From Cepaea nemoralis (lineage: Eukaryota > Mollusca > Gastropoda > Stylommatophora > Helicidae): 64,000 nucleotides of DNA. The DNA lies in the NCBI GenBank assembly GCA_014155875.1, contig JACEFZ010024538.1, positions 215,661-279,660 of the forward strand. Direction: 5' to 3'. Positions 49,016-63,512 of the stretch are shown one piece after another; within the stretch, counting starts at the first letter, position 1; every line of letters starts with the position of its first letter. The notes under the pieces are model-generated. The model made no database searches, had not been told where the DNA came from, and saw only the letters and a program-made list of their open reading frames with translations. The position numbers and the translations under genes are program-made.

Positions 49016-50112
49016 CTGTCGTTCTATAGCCTTGTAATAGGTTTATTTGCTTATATAGTTTTAAAGGCTTATAGCCTTTATAACCCTATCAATATACATA
49101 CAATCGCAATATGTTTGAATACTATCTCAGTACAGACTACGTGCTCATTAAACGTAAAATTAAAAAAAAAAAATAATTGAAGAACAATTTAAATTATCTC
49201 AAACGACAACCACGTAATAAACACTCCCATATGTGTGGTACGTGACACCTTCTTTAGGTATTTATATTGGTCATGTTAAAATGTATTTAGTGAGTCATGT
49301 ATTATTGATTATTTTAAATGCGTTGTAATGCACATTGTTCTTTTGTTGTCTAAGATTAGTTGATGCTGAATGAAATAACGTATGTGAGGAAAGAAAGAAG
49401 AAGAGCAGTATGTCAGACGACCTTACGTGCGCAATTCTTAACTGTTTGAAAATTAGTTTGTTCGTTAGTTTTTTTCGTTAAATCTGTCTGTCTGTCTGGT
49501 CTGTCTGTCTGTCTGTCAATCTGTCTATCCAAACATAATCTTCCATTCATATGTCAGTATGTCTGTCTAGTCTGTTTAACAAGCTGTTAACACATCTGTT
49601 TCTCTATCTGATCAATTATGCACGCCTATATGTCTCTCTTTCCACAATAATTGTATAATCAAATGAAAGTTACGTTCCTTTATGGCATGATATGGAGACG
49701 CATGATCGCTCAAGCAAGCCGGCAACACAACTTAACAATTATATATGCTTAAATTCGCATCTGCAGTTGGTGACAGCGAGAATTTCCCCTTGGAAATCTA
49801 TGATAAAAGTGTTTCAAGTTCATAGCATTCCTATCTAGGCGACCTAGCTATTCAAGAGACAAGATGGGATACACAGCCCAGACCTACAGATGAAATATTC
49901 AAGACACCCGAAGGATTATATTACAATCAGATAATTCCTTCATGCTAAAAACACATTACATCGTTTGGGAAGTTTTATCCAGGAATAGCTCACCCTTTCT
50001 GAATTGTATGTGAATCGTTATTTCATGTTTAAAATTGATTGTCACTCGTGTCGATGCCGTGGCGGTGCTGTGGTGGGGTAAGCGATTATACTCACCACGT
50101 CCTGTCTTCACA
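49016..50112. other. No gene seen; (CTGT)n inside
   Basis: Mirror of 26,336-27,425. Includes (CTGT)n at 49,483-49,517 and a poly-A run near 49,163. Confidence 0.4.
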
Positions 50113-50292
50113 GTGACGTGGGGACATTTTGGTCAGACACTATTCTGTGGGAACATTCTGGTAAGACACTATTCTGTGGAGACATCATGGTCAGACACTA
50201 GTCTGTGGGACATCCTGGCTAGGCACATTATGTGGTGACCTCATAGTCAGACACTAGTCTGTAATGACATCATTATCAGACACTAGTATGTG
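50113..50292. repeat. About 33-bp minisatellite (right arm)
   Basis: Mirror of 26,156-26,335, same unit count by eye. Confidence 0.8.
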
Positions 50293-51804
50293 AGATTTTG
50301 TCAGAAATGCACGGCGTTGCCGCCAAGTTAAGTACTATCACTGGGAGAACCCATTTTTTCCAGAAGTGGGTGAAGTAACGATTACTCCCTGGAAATCTAA
50401 GAGTCCATCTTAGAATGGCTCGTTACTATGTATAATTGGCTGACTTTGGTATCCAAAGGAGTGCAAAATAGAATGTTAGATGCATAGATTATGTCTACTA
50501 CTGGACTACTAGGCAGGGCAGGTTTTCACATGACCAATCTCCCCTTTCTTTCTTGTAATTAATCCCCATGGGGGTAAGCAATGCAGTGCTTCCCTTGGAA
50601 AAACGTTAAAGATGAACTATGAGTTGGAAAAAAATACAATCAAATTTTTTCTCTATCACAGTTAAAACTTACAAAAAATATGATATTGCATGGAATGATG
50701 ATATTGGTAATGTTAGTTACAATAACATACGAAAGTTACAACACATAATGATGATGATGCCTGTATGACATCGGGACTCCAGGATCTCAATACAGATGCG
50801 AACTGTCTCTATTCCACTAGGTTTCCATTAATATCTAATAGGGTTCTAGTGTCACTAGGATCATCTAAGATCATTGTCGGTATTTCGAAACACTGTTTTG
50901 TCCTGACTCCACGGGTCTCTCCTCGTTGTCACAAAACGAGATCTCTTGAAAAACCTAGTGCTCTTGGTGAGGGCTTGGAATTCATTTTCAAGAATATGTA
51001 GTATCTAAAGACTACCCGTACACAATCCTAAATCTTATATAACTACCACACACATTCTCACCAATAGCATGTCTGGCCGTGACTCTCTACCAGCTTTTAC
51101 TGCGTTCATTCTCCTCTTTCTCTATCACATTTTCACGCTCTGTCGAGTCAGAGGAATTTTTCCTGTAGTCGAACACGCCTGTAGTACATCTCCTGCCTTT
51201 CCTTTTCCAGGCTCTCATCATGAGAATGAAATGTTCTACCTCCAGTCACCCATTCAGACATCCGGTTCTTTGCAAGGGCTCCGTCAAAAGTTGTTTTAGC
51301 AAGTCAGATGGTCAGTGGGTTATTGCACGGTGTCTGATCGCTAGGCTTAAATGTTGGTGATCGGTTTCTGTGTCAGGCCTTTGAGTTACGATGAACGCTC
51401 GTTCACCAAACATTATATACCCGTTAATAATTGTTTAATGTCTACACCACTATACTTCTGCTCCAAACACATTCTGGGGTAGTCCTTATACATGTGAAGC
51501 ATATTACAACCTTCTGAACCTTAGGAGAATGCCACTTATAAAGCACAACACACATACACCCGTGTGTTATTATTAAAATCGGCGTCTACTACAACGATAG
51601 ACAATATGCCTATGCCGTTGCGCGGAATAACAAAATAGCACAACACAGTATTCATCATGGTGAGGTTACCATAGACATTCAATATCTCAAGCATATAATA
51701 CATTCTATGCATGGAAACGTGAAAGTATGCACAAACATAGGCATATACTGGTATTCCAATTAATAGCATACCGAATGAGATAGTAATATTATTCAATCAA
51801 TCAA
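50293..51804. other. No gene seen
   Basis: Mirror of 24,621-26,155. Small frames here (50,765-51,001; 51,069-51,299; 51,536-51,796) lack motifs and are not matched on the other arm. Confidence 0.4.
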
Positions 51805-51909
51805 TCATGTGCCATGCCGGAAAGCGTGGGCGGTCATGATTCGCCATTTCACTCGATCACCAGAGTCGTGGATCAGCTCAGTGTTCCTGTCTCGTCCATG
51901 CCATGTGGC
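51805..51909 (-). pseudogene. LINE 3'-terminal coding tail (right arm)
   Basis: Mirror of 24,516-24,620, with the simple tail (CAATCAATCAAT) on its downstream side at 51,790-51,804. Confidence 0.5.
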
Positions 51910-52302
51910 CAATATAATATAATATTATTATATACAGCGAAATGAGACAATAAACAGTTCTCATAGTAGTAACAAACACTCGGGACAGCCACAATGTAGG
52001 TCTGCTCGATCTATCTGTCGTTACTTAACCACTGAGGTAGTATAGAATTGAAAGGAATATAACCTTTTGACTATATTTTGTGCCATAAAAAGCACAAACT
52101 AAAGGAGACCATGCTAGTTCTCATATAAGTAACGAGAGTCAGGCCGTCGACAGAAAGTTGGTTAATATAAAGACTATTGAATAGTTACTAAAGATTAACA
52201 TTCATAGGCAATTCAAGACAATATAAGAATGAGACTTCTCGACACATGAAATGTATACATATAAATCCTTCATAACTGATCCTCAGAATATTCGAGTCCG
52301 AT

Positions 52303-52896
52303 TTGAGACAATCCCTAATCGAGCACTTTTACAAATCCTCTTATCTGTGGGTAACTTTGATATTTCCGATCTGGCGTCGGGTGTTAGCCATGTGTTTTTC
52401 TAGACCAGCAGTGGAATCTCGCAGAGAATTTACCTCTTGCGGATCGATTCAGTCTGACTTTCACACATTTGATCCCCCAAGCGACTCCAGTCCATATATC
52501 GTCTCCGCAACTCTGTATGCTATTTCACGCCTTGTTGTCCATTCATGTGTAATGGAATCTCAAACGTGTTCTCGTATGATGGCGTTAAATTGGATATTAG
52601 ACGCTCGTGGTAGCATGCGAGTTTTACATCTCTTTGATAAAACAGACTGCTTGCGTTATGTGTTGGCGTGCAATGTGGCGGCGTCATATAATTTTAAAAC
52701 ACTGAGCATACATTTAATGTGGTTCTGTGCTCAGTCCTTTATTTTTCTGTCTTTCATTCCTCCTTTATTATCATGGCTTTCGACATTTTCCTGCATAGGT
52801 CATTATTTTCAGCTTGTATTTATTTCTCACTCTTGCGTACATTTTGTTGTTTCCGATAACATTTATCAGTTTTACTTACACCAAGGGCATAGCTAA
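52303..52896 (+). CDS. Hypothetical 197-codon open frame (right arm)
   Basis: Partner of 23,535-24,176. The first about 26 residues differ because of a one-base indel near 52,374 (CTGGCG against CTGCG). From VLAMCFSRPAVESRR onward the two are the same except for one added Ala. Hydrophobic C-terminal third. Function unknown; may be a chance frame. Confidence 0.25.
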   Translation: MRQSLIEHFYKSSYLWVTLIFPIWRRVLAMCFSRPAVESRREFTSCGSIQSDFHTFDPPSDSSPYIVSATLYAISRLVVHSCVMESQTCSRMMALNWILDARGSMRVLHLFDKTDCLRYVLACNVAASYNFKTLSIHLMWFCAQSFIFLSFIPPLLSWLSTFSCIGHYFQLVFISHSCVHFVVSDNIYQFYLHQGHS

Positions 52897-53016
52897 CACC
52901 TGATAGCAAACAGCCATCGACGTCTGCGCCTACAATTCTACTTTTCCTCTCCATGAGCTCCACATTGGTAAATGACAGTTGACAGTTAAGACCGATTAGT
53001 GAATATTTATAGTTTG
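52897..53016. other. No gene seen
   Basis: Mirror of 23,416-23,534, LINE-2 3' flank. Confidence 0.4.
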
Positions 53017-55336
53017 TTAGTAATAGTTTGTTACATTCTGCTTCAAAAAGGCTTTAATAACTACATGGCGGTGGCGAATGTGTCTTTTAAGGTCAATTCG
53101 CGCCGTAAATGTTCGTCCACAGTGGTTGCATGTGAACACATGGTCAATTCCACCACCATGCACCATCTTACGTCTCATACGCTCAGTGTGTGGCTTATCA
53201 GCAATAATTTTCTCCTTTGTCTTTATTCCATTTATGGTATTTGCCCTCTTTTCAAAACGTATCAATCAGTCCCGCTTACACCGATCTTTGTATCGTAGTA
53301 GTAGGCCGACCCGAGATCTCTTACCCACCTGTAATTCATCCTCTAATGTGTCCTGTCCATCTAAGGCTACGAAGTAGTATACCTGTATTCTGGGATACGA
53401 TGGATGTAAGGTATGGGGAACGATTACACAATGAACAGACCCTCACGATGCAGGCAATAAACAGTGGTTGATTCTGTTCACGGCACTTTTCTTGCATTGT
53501 CACAATGAGAATATCATATAATGGTAGACCGGAAGCCACACTATGATCCGGGTAGACTGATCTCCCAGAAACTTGAAATCTGCGCAGAACAATTCTGTCA
53601 AATATTTTCCCAATAATACACAGAAGTGATATATTCCTATAGTTGTTACAGTCTCTCTGATCGCCCTTGTTCTTGTACAATATTATGATGCTTGAATCTT
53701 TGAAATCCTGTGGGAGATGTCCTTCTCGCAACATATCTATTATCTGGTGGATCTGTAGAGTGTGTGTGTCTTGCCCACTTCTGATAACCTCTATTGGAAT
53801 CCCATCTTTACCTGGGGCCTTGCCAGGTGCAAGTTCATTTATAGCACACTTAACGTCTGTTATGGTGGGAAGCGTGTCCAGGTTTTCAAGAGTTGGCAGG
53901 GCCTCTATGGCATTGAAGGCATCATCCGCTAATTTGGTTTCACTTGATTAAAGCTCCATATAGTGCTCTACGCAGCTTTCCATCTGCTGTTTCTTATCAG
54001 TGATGTTTTCTCGAGTCAAGGTTTTCAATGGTGTATTTATTTTGATCATTAGACCCCAGGCTTTCTTTATTCCTTCATACATGCTTCTGGTGTTTCCATT
54101 ATCACTTGCATCTTGAATGGACTCACATAACATGATCCACTAGTCATTTGCACACTGCCTGGGAGCCTTCCTAGCTTGCTTTAGCTCACTCAGAGTGTTA
54201 CGCGTTGGTCTTTCCTTGTTTCTGTGAGAGAGCTATCTTCTTGTTATGAAGTAAGGGCTGCGGTGTCTGGCTGTTTGCCGCAAACCAGTCCTGCCTCTTA
54301 TGATCCACAGTGCCGTAAACCCCTACCGCTGCCTTATAAAGAGTTTTCTTAAGTTTACCCACTTTTCACTTGCTGTACAAATTTCTGATGTATCAGTGAA
54401 AAGCGTCTTCAAGTTGCTGTTGGAACTCAAAGCAGTTATCAGGATCGTCGGTGTTAATAACATTAATCCTGGGGCTAGATTTGTGTTTAGCTGTGTAGAT
54501 TCTCTTTGGTCTCAGTCTAACCCTTGCCAACAACCAAAGAATGTTCCGTATCCAATCAGCACTATGGTAACTTCGAGTTAATGATTTTGTGTTCAGATGT
54601 TGTCCTCCGTGTAATGATGAAGTCCAGCAGATGCCAATGGCCGGACATTGGATGTTTACATGTGATCCTATGCAGCTCTTTTGTTTTAAGAAGGGGTTTG
54701 TAACAATAGGTCATTTTCTGGTGCAATGCTCTAACAGACTGTGCCCATTTTTCATTCATGTGACCGATGTTGAATTTGTCAAGGCTCACTGGCCATGAAC
54801 TCGAGTCCTTGCCACACAAGCATTGAAAACCACCGAGCATATAAATGTAGTCGGATTTTGAAACTGCCTTGGATCACAGTGTCTAACGCCTCATAGAACG
54901 AATCCTTCACATCATCAGAGGAATCAAGTGTCGGTGAATGTGCAGTAATAATGGTGGCAAAACCACAAGAATTTGCCAAGCGCAGGGATAATAGTCTTTC
55001 ATTACCTCCAGCTGGAATTTCAGTCACTCCGAGTAGCGAATTCTTCCTGGCAAAGCCGACACCAAGTTGCCTTTTTTTTCTGCCTGCCTTCTACCCTTCC
55101 AAAAAGGTGTAATTGTTTTTCCTGAGTAGTGACCCTTCTTCAGCGAGAGCGAGTCTCTTGCAGGCAAGCATATCAATGTTAAGACGACTGAGATCGGCAT
55201 CAATCACAACCGTTTTTCTCGCATCGGTCAATATTCGCCAGGTCACGGGAAAAACCTGGGCACCTGGTTTTATGTTCCAGGTTGCAAGCCGCAGCTTGAA
55301 GTTTTCTATTTTTATTGTTATTAGTGCCTGGTGCAT
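53017..55336 (-). pseudogene. LINE-2 endonuclease, partial RT and C2H2 finger (right arm)
   Basis: Mirror of 21,117-23,415. On the minus strand: endonuclease with the catalytic box disrupted by both a base change and an extra G (near 54,829), linker with SMYEGIKKAWGLMIKINTPL, NITDKKQQMESCVEHYMEL (53,948-54,133), early RT (53,336-53,734: MLREGHLPQDFKDSSIIILY), the same internal deletion of the palm, and the C-terminal C2H2 finger CNHCGRTFTARIDLKRH (53,017-53,265). The linker is better preserved here than in the left arm. Confidence 0.78.
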
Positions 55337-55794
55337 TGGTTAACAGCCTGCGATTCAGATTTTGTCCTAGCCCCAAGCACAAATTGAAGCAGGCAGGCTG
55401 TGGCGGATCAGCACCTAATTGGCCGAGGGCTGCCCAGCTTGAGGCGGGCGGTAGCTGATCAGTTACACCTGTAGTTGTCTCCCACCGTCAGAGGCAACCA
55501 GTGGCGCCCCATGTCTACGCCAGTTGACAGTAACTTATAACCCGTAACTGCTACATATCGCTTTGATTCTGTGACCGGTTAAGACCATGGATGGAGTTAT
55601 ATCTCTCCATAGCACGAAGCCTGGGCTAAAATATAGAGACCATGTGTTGCCCATGCAGCATGATCCCTCTCTCGGCCTGCCTAGTTCACTACAGAGGATT
55701 AGTAACACCTATACATCTGGAACAAGACAAGCTGCAGAAGCTGCCGGATCAGCAAAGTAATGCTCCAACTGTCCGCCTGTCGGTGCTTCGATCC
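55337..55794 (-). other. LINE-2 leader / unassigned region (right arm)
   Basis: Mirror of the 1,431-2,044 type region. No gene seen. Confidence 0.4.
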
Positions 55795-57127
55795 TAGACC
55801 GATGACAACCAAGGCTTAGGGCCTGGTCTGCCCTGCCATGACATCTTGTCTTTAGGTTGCATTTCCTCGCACCAGGATACGGCTTGTACCCTCCCAATTG
55901 CGCTCTTCCGCCGAAGCCGTTGGCACAATGTAGAGTGTTGGGTTTGGTAAGCGCCGCCGCGCTGCACCTTTTGAGCAGCCATCGCACTCTCTTTTCGCCC
56001 TCTTCCTCGCGGATCTAATTAACCGCCATGTCTCTGTGTTCTTTAGTCATGGCCCTGGGACCACATCGGAGCTCTGCCATGGTGCCCGAACCCCCTTCTG
56101 GGTGTGCCCATGAATTCCTTCAACGTTAGTGCTATATGGATATCTTCGACCACGCTGACGACTTTCCACTTCCTTCCCGTTCTCAGGGCGGACTGTGAGG
56201 TACTGATTGCTTCATCTGGAGACTCCCGCAGCATCATCACGAGTCTGGCTTTTCCGACTTTTGAATTATTCTATCAGGGATAGGAACGGGAGGACGAGCT
56301 TACTCTGCTTACAATATAGTGTGATCGTCGCGAGGTGTGGTGGTTCTTGAAGCCTCTTCCTTATGTACTTGCTTATTTTCATCCCCATTGTCTTCACTGT
56401 GGTCTTGCCTATATCATATATCAGCTGCGGCCACAGGAGTTTCGGAACAAACATGAATTGGAGGCACCAGATCTTGAATTTGCCTATCAGCTTGCTTTGA
56501 TCGATGGTTTATGGTCTTACAAATCTAGGAACAGGACTCGGGTTCAGACAGGCAACAAACCTCTATACTTTGTCATGATAATCTAATTTATTATCTGGCG
56601 AATAAGGATTTCGCCGTCAAATCACAATATCACAGTATTTACACAAGTGCATCAACAAGTCATTATACACATAACTATCACAGCATAACTCTATCAAACT
56701 ATCTCAATGATCAATAATCTTTAGATTCAACTAGTTTCTGTATCTTGTCCCCCTTAAGCTAAAACCCTGCTTCTTGTCTGCTGTCCAGTATTCGTCTCCC
56801 CGTGTTACGGGCGTCGGGTGGACACGGAGTATGACTTCCCTTGAGCTTCTCGTGCAAGTGGACCCTGCAAGCTTCTGGCGGGTTCCACCTGTGTCAACGA
56901 CGCAGTAGGCAAACTGACCCCTCGTTCTCGAAGGCCCGAGATTGTTCGGGCACTCGAGCTGTCGTAGTTCATTCCCTTCTTGGGGTTTCCTGTCTCGGCG
57001 TTGTATCCCTTGTATATATCCCCATATCTCTATATAGAAATACTCTTCATGTGAGATCTTGACATGGTACGCAAACCGTTCACCAATACTTCTTGTATCC
57101 CTGCCAGCCGCGTTCCTCTCCGTCTTG
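55795..57127 (-). pseudogene. LINE RT thumb fragment split by a solo LTR (right arm)
   Basis: Coding parts at 57,065-57,127 and 55,795-56,510 on the minus strand, with PKLLWPQLIYDIGKTTVKTM, the shared ochre stop (56,266-56,268) and RTGRKW. It carries more base differences than the three plus-strand copies do among themselves. Confidence 0.68.
56511..57064 (-). mobile_element. Solo LTR (right arm)
   Basis: Mirror of 19,371-19,925. Its inner end lacks the GTC of the expected TGTCATGG, so the element end and target duplication are slightly damaged on this side (GGTTTATGG). The other end, GATCTTGACA|TGGTACG, is intact. Confidence 0.8.
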
Positions 57128-57134
57128 GTCAGAT

Positions 57135-57310
57135 GCAGTAAATACAATATGAATATAAATACAACTAAAACTGAAGTAATTCAGGTTATCAAATATTCTG
57201 GTCCACTTAATTTATGGATAGACAAGTGTTATATATTTTCGCAAGCCGTAACGTTGCTGTGAATGTTCCCCGTACAATAATTCAAGATTAACACCGCAAC
57301 AGGGCTGGTT
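57135..57310 (+). pseudogene. Possible RT motif-D fragment (right arm)
   Basis: CSKYNMNINTTKTEV and LNLWIDKCYIF read on the plus strand. Same fragment and same caveat as at 57-225. Confidence 0.3.
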
Positions 57311-57362
57311 TGTTCCTCACTACTAAAATCCTAAATTTACAACGACTCATTTTCTACGATTC

Positions 57363-58146
57363 AACCCAAAACCTCGACGGGTAAAGCAAGGATAAACACC
57401 AGCAACGACCGGTGCACAGCCTCATTGTTATACCACAGACTTGTCGTCGCTAGATTAAGGCCTAGTGTAATTACTGGAAATTGTAGCCTCTAAAATCTCT
57501 ATACACGCTAGATTATTAATTATTTAGTCGAGAGAAAAAAAATAAGGAACAAAAACCAGCAGCCAGTGTATTTGGAAACACAATCAAATCTAGGACCTGA
57601 AATCTTGTTGTTAACATGTAGTGTTGGAGCCATTCTCAAAAAGAATGAAGGTAAAACCAGTAATGTTTTAGATTAGTTTAGTTTGTGAGCCTGTTTCCCA
57701 AGAGAGGTGGTATGTCAATGTGTTGTAAACCACGTGATTAGTCCTTAAGGGATTAATTTATTAGAAACTAAATATTATATTCAGTTATCATAGTTTATGG
57801 ATAAACTGAGCACTAGGACAAACCACAGTGAGTCTCTTTTTTTCTCCCAGTTAAACAACTTATTTAATGTGTAAGCATTAGACCTGGAGTGTACATTTTT
57901 AATTCTTAAGTAGTTAAACTCAATCAACAGTGATTTAGAAGTTTGTGATTAACTTACGATTTAGAAGGCTAAGAATACATAGTGCAGTGGTAAGAAAACT
58001 ATGTGTAACGTGCAAGCACTGGTAAGACAAATTGGTGTAATGTGTAATAGTCAAGTAGATGTTTTTTTAACATGAGCACATGACAAGTCAAGTAGTTTCT
58101 TTTTTCCCCAATGAGTACATGGGAACAAATAGATGTCTAATTGTCT
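57363..58146. repeat. Repeat segment B (right arm)
   Basis: Mirror of 17,909-18,660. It joins the sequence matching 19,047 onward without the 386-bp block, as unit A copy 2 does. Confidence 0.85.
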
Positions 58147-58644
58147 CCTAATTTTATGTGGCGAGTCAAGGTATTTTCATTGTTGTTAACATGTGGATTT
58201 ATCATTTCTTAGACACATAATAATACCTAATAAACCGTCATGCAAGTGGGGTATCTGTAATTTACGGCCAGGGAAAAACAATTCTGTTTGCTGGGGAAAG
58301 AAAAATGTTAGTAGCCATCGACTCTGTGCTGTAAGCATGGTCGATTAATTGTGTATAGGTTTGGATGCAGTCAAGAGTGAATGTGGGTTTGTACTGTCAT
58401 CCTCGTCGGTCACTAGAATAATAGAGGTTTATGTATTTTCAATTTATTACGAGTTAGATTTACTGACTAAGGCTGATTTTGCTCACTCTCGCTCAGAATT
58501 ATATATGTGCAACATTCCATTTTGCGAACTTTTCAAAATTTACATAACAGTGATAATATTCAACTTTAACTCTTCACGTTCGCTCTTCACTATTTCACTT
58601 GTGTTTCGTTCACAAGCCGGGCGAGCTACCCACGTGTTGCTCCC
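58147..58644. other. Nothing recognised
   Basis: Mirror of 17,408-17,908. A 134-codon frame (58,349-58,753) crosses into the LTR and its full length is not kept in the left arm, so it is not called as a gene. Confidence 0.4.
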
Positions 58645-59186
58645 TGTCATGATCTTAAACTATATGGACATTTGGCACGCCCTCTCAGAACAGGGGCGAA
58701 ACAATCACACACATTCAATGATTGTACTCTCACACAACGGCCACGTGAAGTAAACCTTTTATTAACGTAAACTATTTACATCAAGTACATTCGTGAATAG
58801 TTGCGCTCCTAACTCTGCGCAACGCATACATTATCACAACACGAAGTATATACATTACACATCTTATATTAATACAACATGACTCTCTTACTGCCTCAGC
58901 TCAAACACATCCCACTCTACTAGTCAGCCATGCTATCTCACAACAGTCAGAGAATACAAGCATAACCCTCTCTGTCCGTCCGGTCTCGATGTCCTGAACC
59001 CGTTTGCCTGACACAGGTATTCTAGGTCAGACCTTTCCTTCTCACAACTCGTGCGTCCATTGTGTCACGATGACCACTGGGCTCCAATTGCGTTTGTGGC
59101 TAGCCTGTACTCGGTGACACCTTGCTACCTGTTGTTGTTTACTGTCGTAAGTTGTCCTTCACCTACAGGCTATGGAGGTCCTGACA
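58645..59186 (-). mobile_element. Isolated LTR, second family (right arm)
   Basis: Mirror of 16,870-17,407. Over the first about 220 bp the two differ only by three single-base indels (by eye). Confidence 0.65.
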
Positions 59187-59670
59187 CATGTGTATTTTCA
59201 TTATTATTATACATGAGGAATCATCATTTGTGACTCTCATAAGTATGCCTAATAATCACATAATTATATGTAATTGATGAAAGCATGCCTATGGTATACA
59301 TGGGTGATTTCATTATTAATAAATAGGCGTGAAATGTATTAATTTGTGAAGCACATACATATGCTTAATTGTCATCCATACAGATATGATTGTGTATGAT
59401 GAATGATTTATGGAAGGATGAAATTTCATTGTGATGTCAATGTTGTTAAACATTTAAAGTTATCTTTGGGAAATCACATAAGTATAATTACTTATCTTAC
59501 ATGCAAGTATGAGAATGATTTCTCATGAATGAGTGTGAATGAGTGAATAGAAGTTGCATTCTAAGAAGGAGTATAAGTTAGCAATCAATCTCATGATAGA
59601 CGGCAACTTTAAATGTGTAATGTCCTGTCTATCACAAGAGAACATGTTCGGCATAACCCATACACTAAGT
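59187..59670. other. No gene seen
   Basis: Mirror of 16,386-16,869; AT-rich. Confidence 0.4.
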
Positions 59671-59868
59671 AATAATTTAGTGCACTCCGATGCATGACAC
59701 CACTTTGTATTAAATATCCACTCAGGTTACCATCATCTGGTTTTGTGCTCTAAGCACGACACAACCCATACTACATATCACTCATGCTATAACGATTCTG
59801 GTTTTGTGTCTTAAGCAAGATCCCACTTTGTATTTCATGTCACTCCTGTTACACCGTATGGTCTAGTG
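59671..59868. repeat. About 62-bp tandem repeat (right arm)
   Basis: Mirror of 16,188-16,385, with CTGGTTTTGTG in two units. Confidence 0.75.
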
Positions 59869-59990
59869 TCCCGATGATTGTAATGAAAATGAGGATGATG
59901 ATTGTAATAACAATGATGATAATGATTGTAATGAAGATGATGATTGTAATGAGAATGATGATAATGCTATAATGATAATGATGGTGATGA
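59869..59990. repeat. GATGATTGTAATGA-type satellite (right arm)
   Basis: Mirror of 16,066-16,187. Confidence 0.8.

Positions 59991-61743
<1,753 letters not shown>

Positions 61744-61838
<95 letters not shown>
61744..61838. repeat. (AT)n tract (right arm)
   Basis: Mirror of 14,222-14,312. Confidence 0.95.
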
Positions 61839-61839
<1 letters not shown>

Positions 61840-62249
61840 TGGTACATCAACGATGTATAGTTATAGATAGATGTATAAGTCCTATTGTATTGCATGAGAT
61901 TGTATTTTTTGCAATGTTCAAAAACCAAGTTTATGTTTATTACATCAAAAAATGAGGTCATGTCATTTATTAGGTGTTTTTCTTGTCGTAGTAAAATTGT
62001 TTTAATTACAACCCTAGATTAATAATTATTTAGTTGGCAGAGGAGAGGCAAGGAACCATCAAAAGGATATTTTGGATACTCAGTAAAAACTTCATTGTTT
62101 TCCTAGAGATATTCCTGGTTCTCCGAAAACTCTATTAAATGGTCTCAAACCAATGAGCCAGTAACAGCTAAATCAATTATAACGGGCAGGATCACATGGG
62201 AAAGAGGAACTTAGTATCCTTTATCTCTTTGATGTTGTACAACAACTAC

Positions 62250-62750
62250 CATACATCCGACAATAGGAACAATCTGAAACAAGTTAAAGCATTTTAAATG
62301 GCTAGGAATTACGATCACATAAAATGGCAGCTAGACTAAGAAGTCGAAATCAGATGTAAAAATGTAAGTTCACTTATGTATTAGCCATCACCCACACTCA
62401 AACTTCCAAAACTACCCATGTCCACAAAACAACAAATAATAAATAGCATATTCACACGAGCCTTATACTACCATTCTCAAACATCGACATTATCAGAATC
62501 ACACTTACACAAAATCAGCACCTGGGAGATGAGATGCTTGAGAAGAGCTGCCTAGTTAAGTACCCGAGACCGAGTAAGAAATGATGTTTTCAGACAGGCA
62601 GTGGGATTAACATCATGTGCTTCATATATTGAAAGGCAGAAGATAAAATGGTTCAGTAATCTCCTTAGAATACAACACCATCAACTACCAGCACTGGCGC
62701 TGTATCAAAGAAGATGTGATACGATGGCAAGAGGACGCCCGAGATGAAAA
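62250..62750 (+). pseudogene. LINE-3 RT C-terminal remnant (right arm)
   Basis: This is the clearest copy. From 62,402 to 62,749 a single frame, broken only by a TAG after EMRCLRRAA, reads LPKLPMSTKQQIINSIFTRA, STWEMRCLRRAA, LSTRDRVRNDVFRQAVGL, ASYIERQKIKWF and RRCDTMARGRPR. A little upstream, LKQVKAF and WLGIT give the RT 'xFKYLG' position in another frame. In LINE RTs this is the thumb/C-terminal region. The catalytic palm is absent. The conserved single frame suggests the fragment is younger or better kept than the RT-thumb pseudogene. Confidence 0.65.
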
Positions 62751-62984
62751 TAGATTAACAACATCAAATACATTGTATTATCACTGTCAGCACCTCGTTT
62801 TATCTACTGAGGTCTGGCACATCACGTCTCAATGAATCAATGACTTGAGTATGTACGAATATCATAATGGTTATTAGTCTTCGCTTATACATGGTATCAT
62901 CGTTTAAGTCATACAAGATGTACATGTATAGCTTATTCATAATAATAACGTGAAATCACAATTCATGCAGACTCGTGAAATCTT
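62751..62984. other. No gene seen
   Basis: Mirror of about 13,068-13,301. Confidence 0.4.
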
Positions 62985-63437
62985 TTAACTATATACTCTC
63001 GTTCGCAGTCAGCGCGAACAAAAAACTTGTAGCCGATACTCCCAGCTCAGGCTATCATTCATTCTGGTCATTTCTTCACTTGTTCAAGCATTGTCCAAAC
63101 ACGACCGTCTCTGTCTACAGCTTTGTCCCGTCTGAGTACGTGAAGCACCACGTGCAACCTCACTTGGGTTGTGGTTTGCCGTGACCAGTTCTGCGTCTCA
63201 GTCTTGTCCTTCACCTCTGGGTCAGTCCTCGAGGTTAGTCCGTCCATTGTTGCTAACGGTCTTCTAATTAACTCATATCGTCCGGTCTGTCCCTGTACAT
63301 TTTAACCCATGTGTCCCTTGGCCTACGGCCGGGCTTCGTCCTATTGGGTAGTTTATATGAATCTGGCAATCAAACAGAATGACACTATCTAGTGCCGCCA
63401 TGGGGGACTGGAACGTCAGCTCTCTCCCCACGATCTC
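62985..63437. other. Conserved unassigned segment (right arm)
   Basis: Mirror of 12,611-13,080. A 69-codon plus-strand frame (62,975-63,184) is identical in the left arm. No family recognised. Confidence 0.4.

Positions 63438-63512
<75 letters not shown>
63438..63512. repeat. (GAT)n microsatellite (right arm)
   Basis: 75 bp with one interruption (GATGAGATG) not present in the left-arm copies. Confidence 0.95.

Noticed and set aside
58349..58753. 134-codon open frame
   Set aside because: It crosses into an LTR, is not open over its full length in the left arm, and shows no domain.
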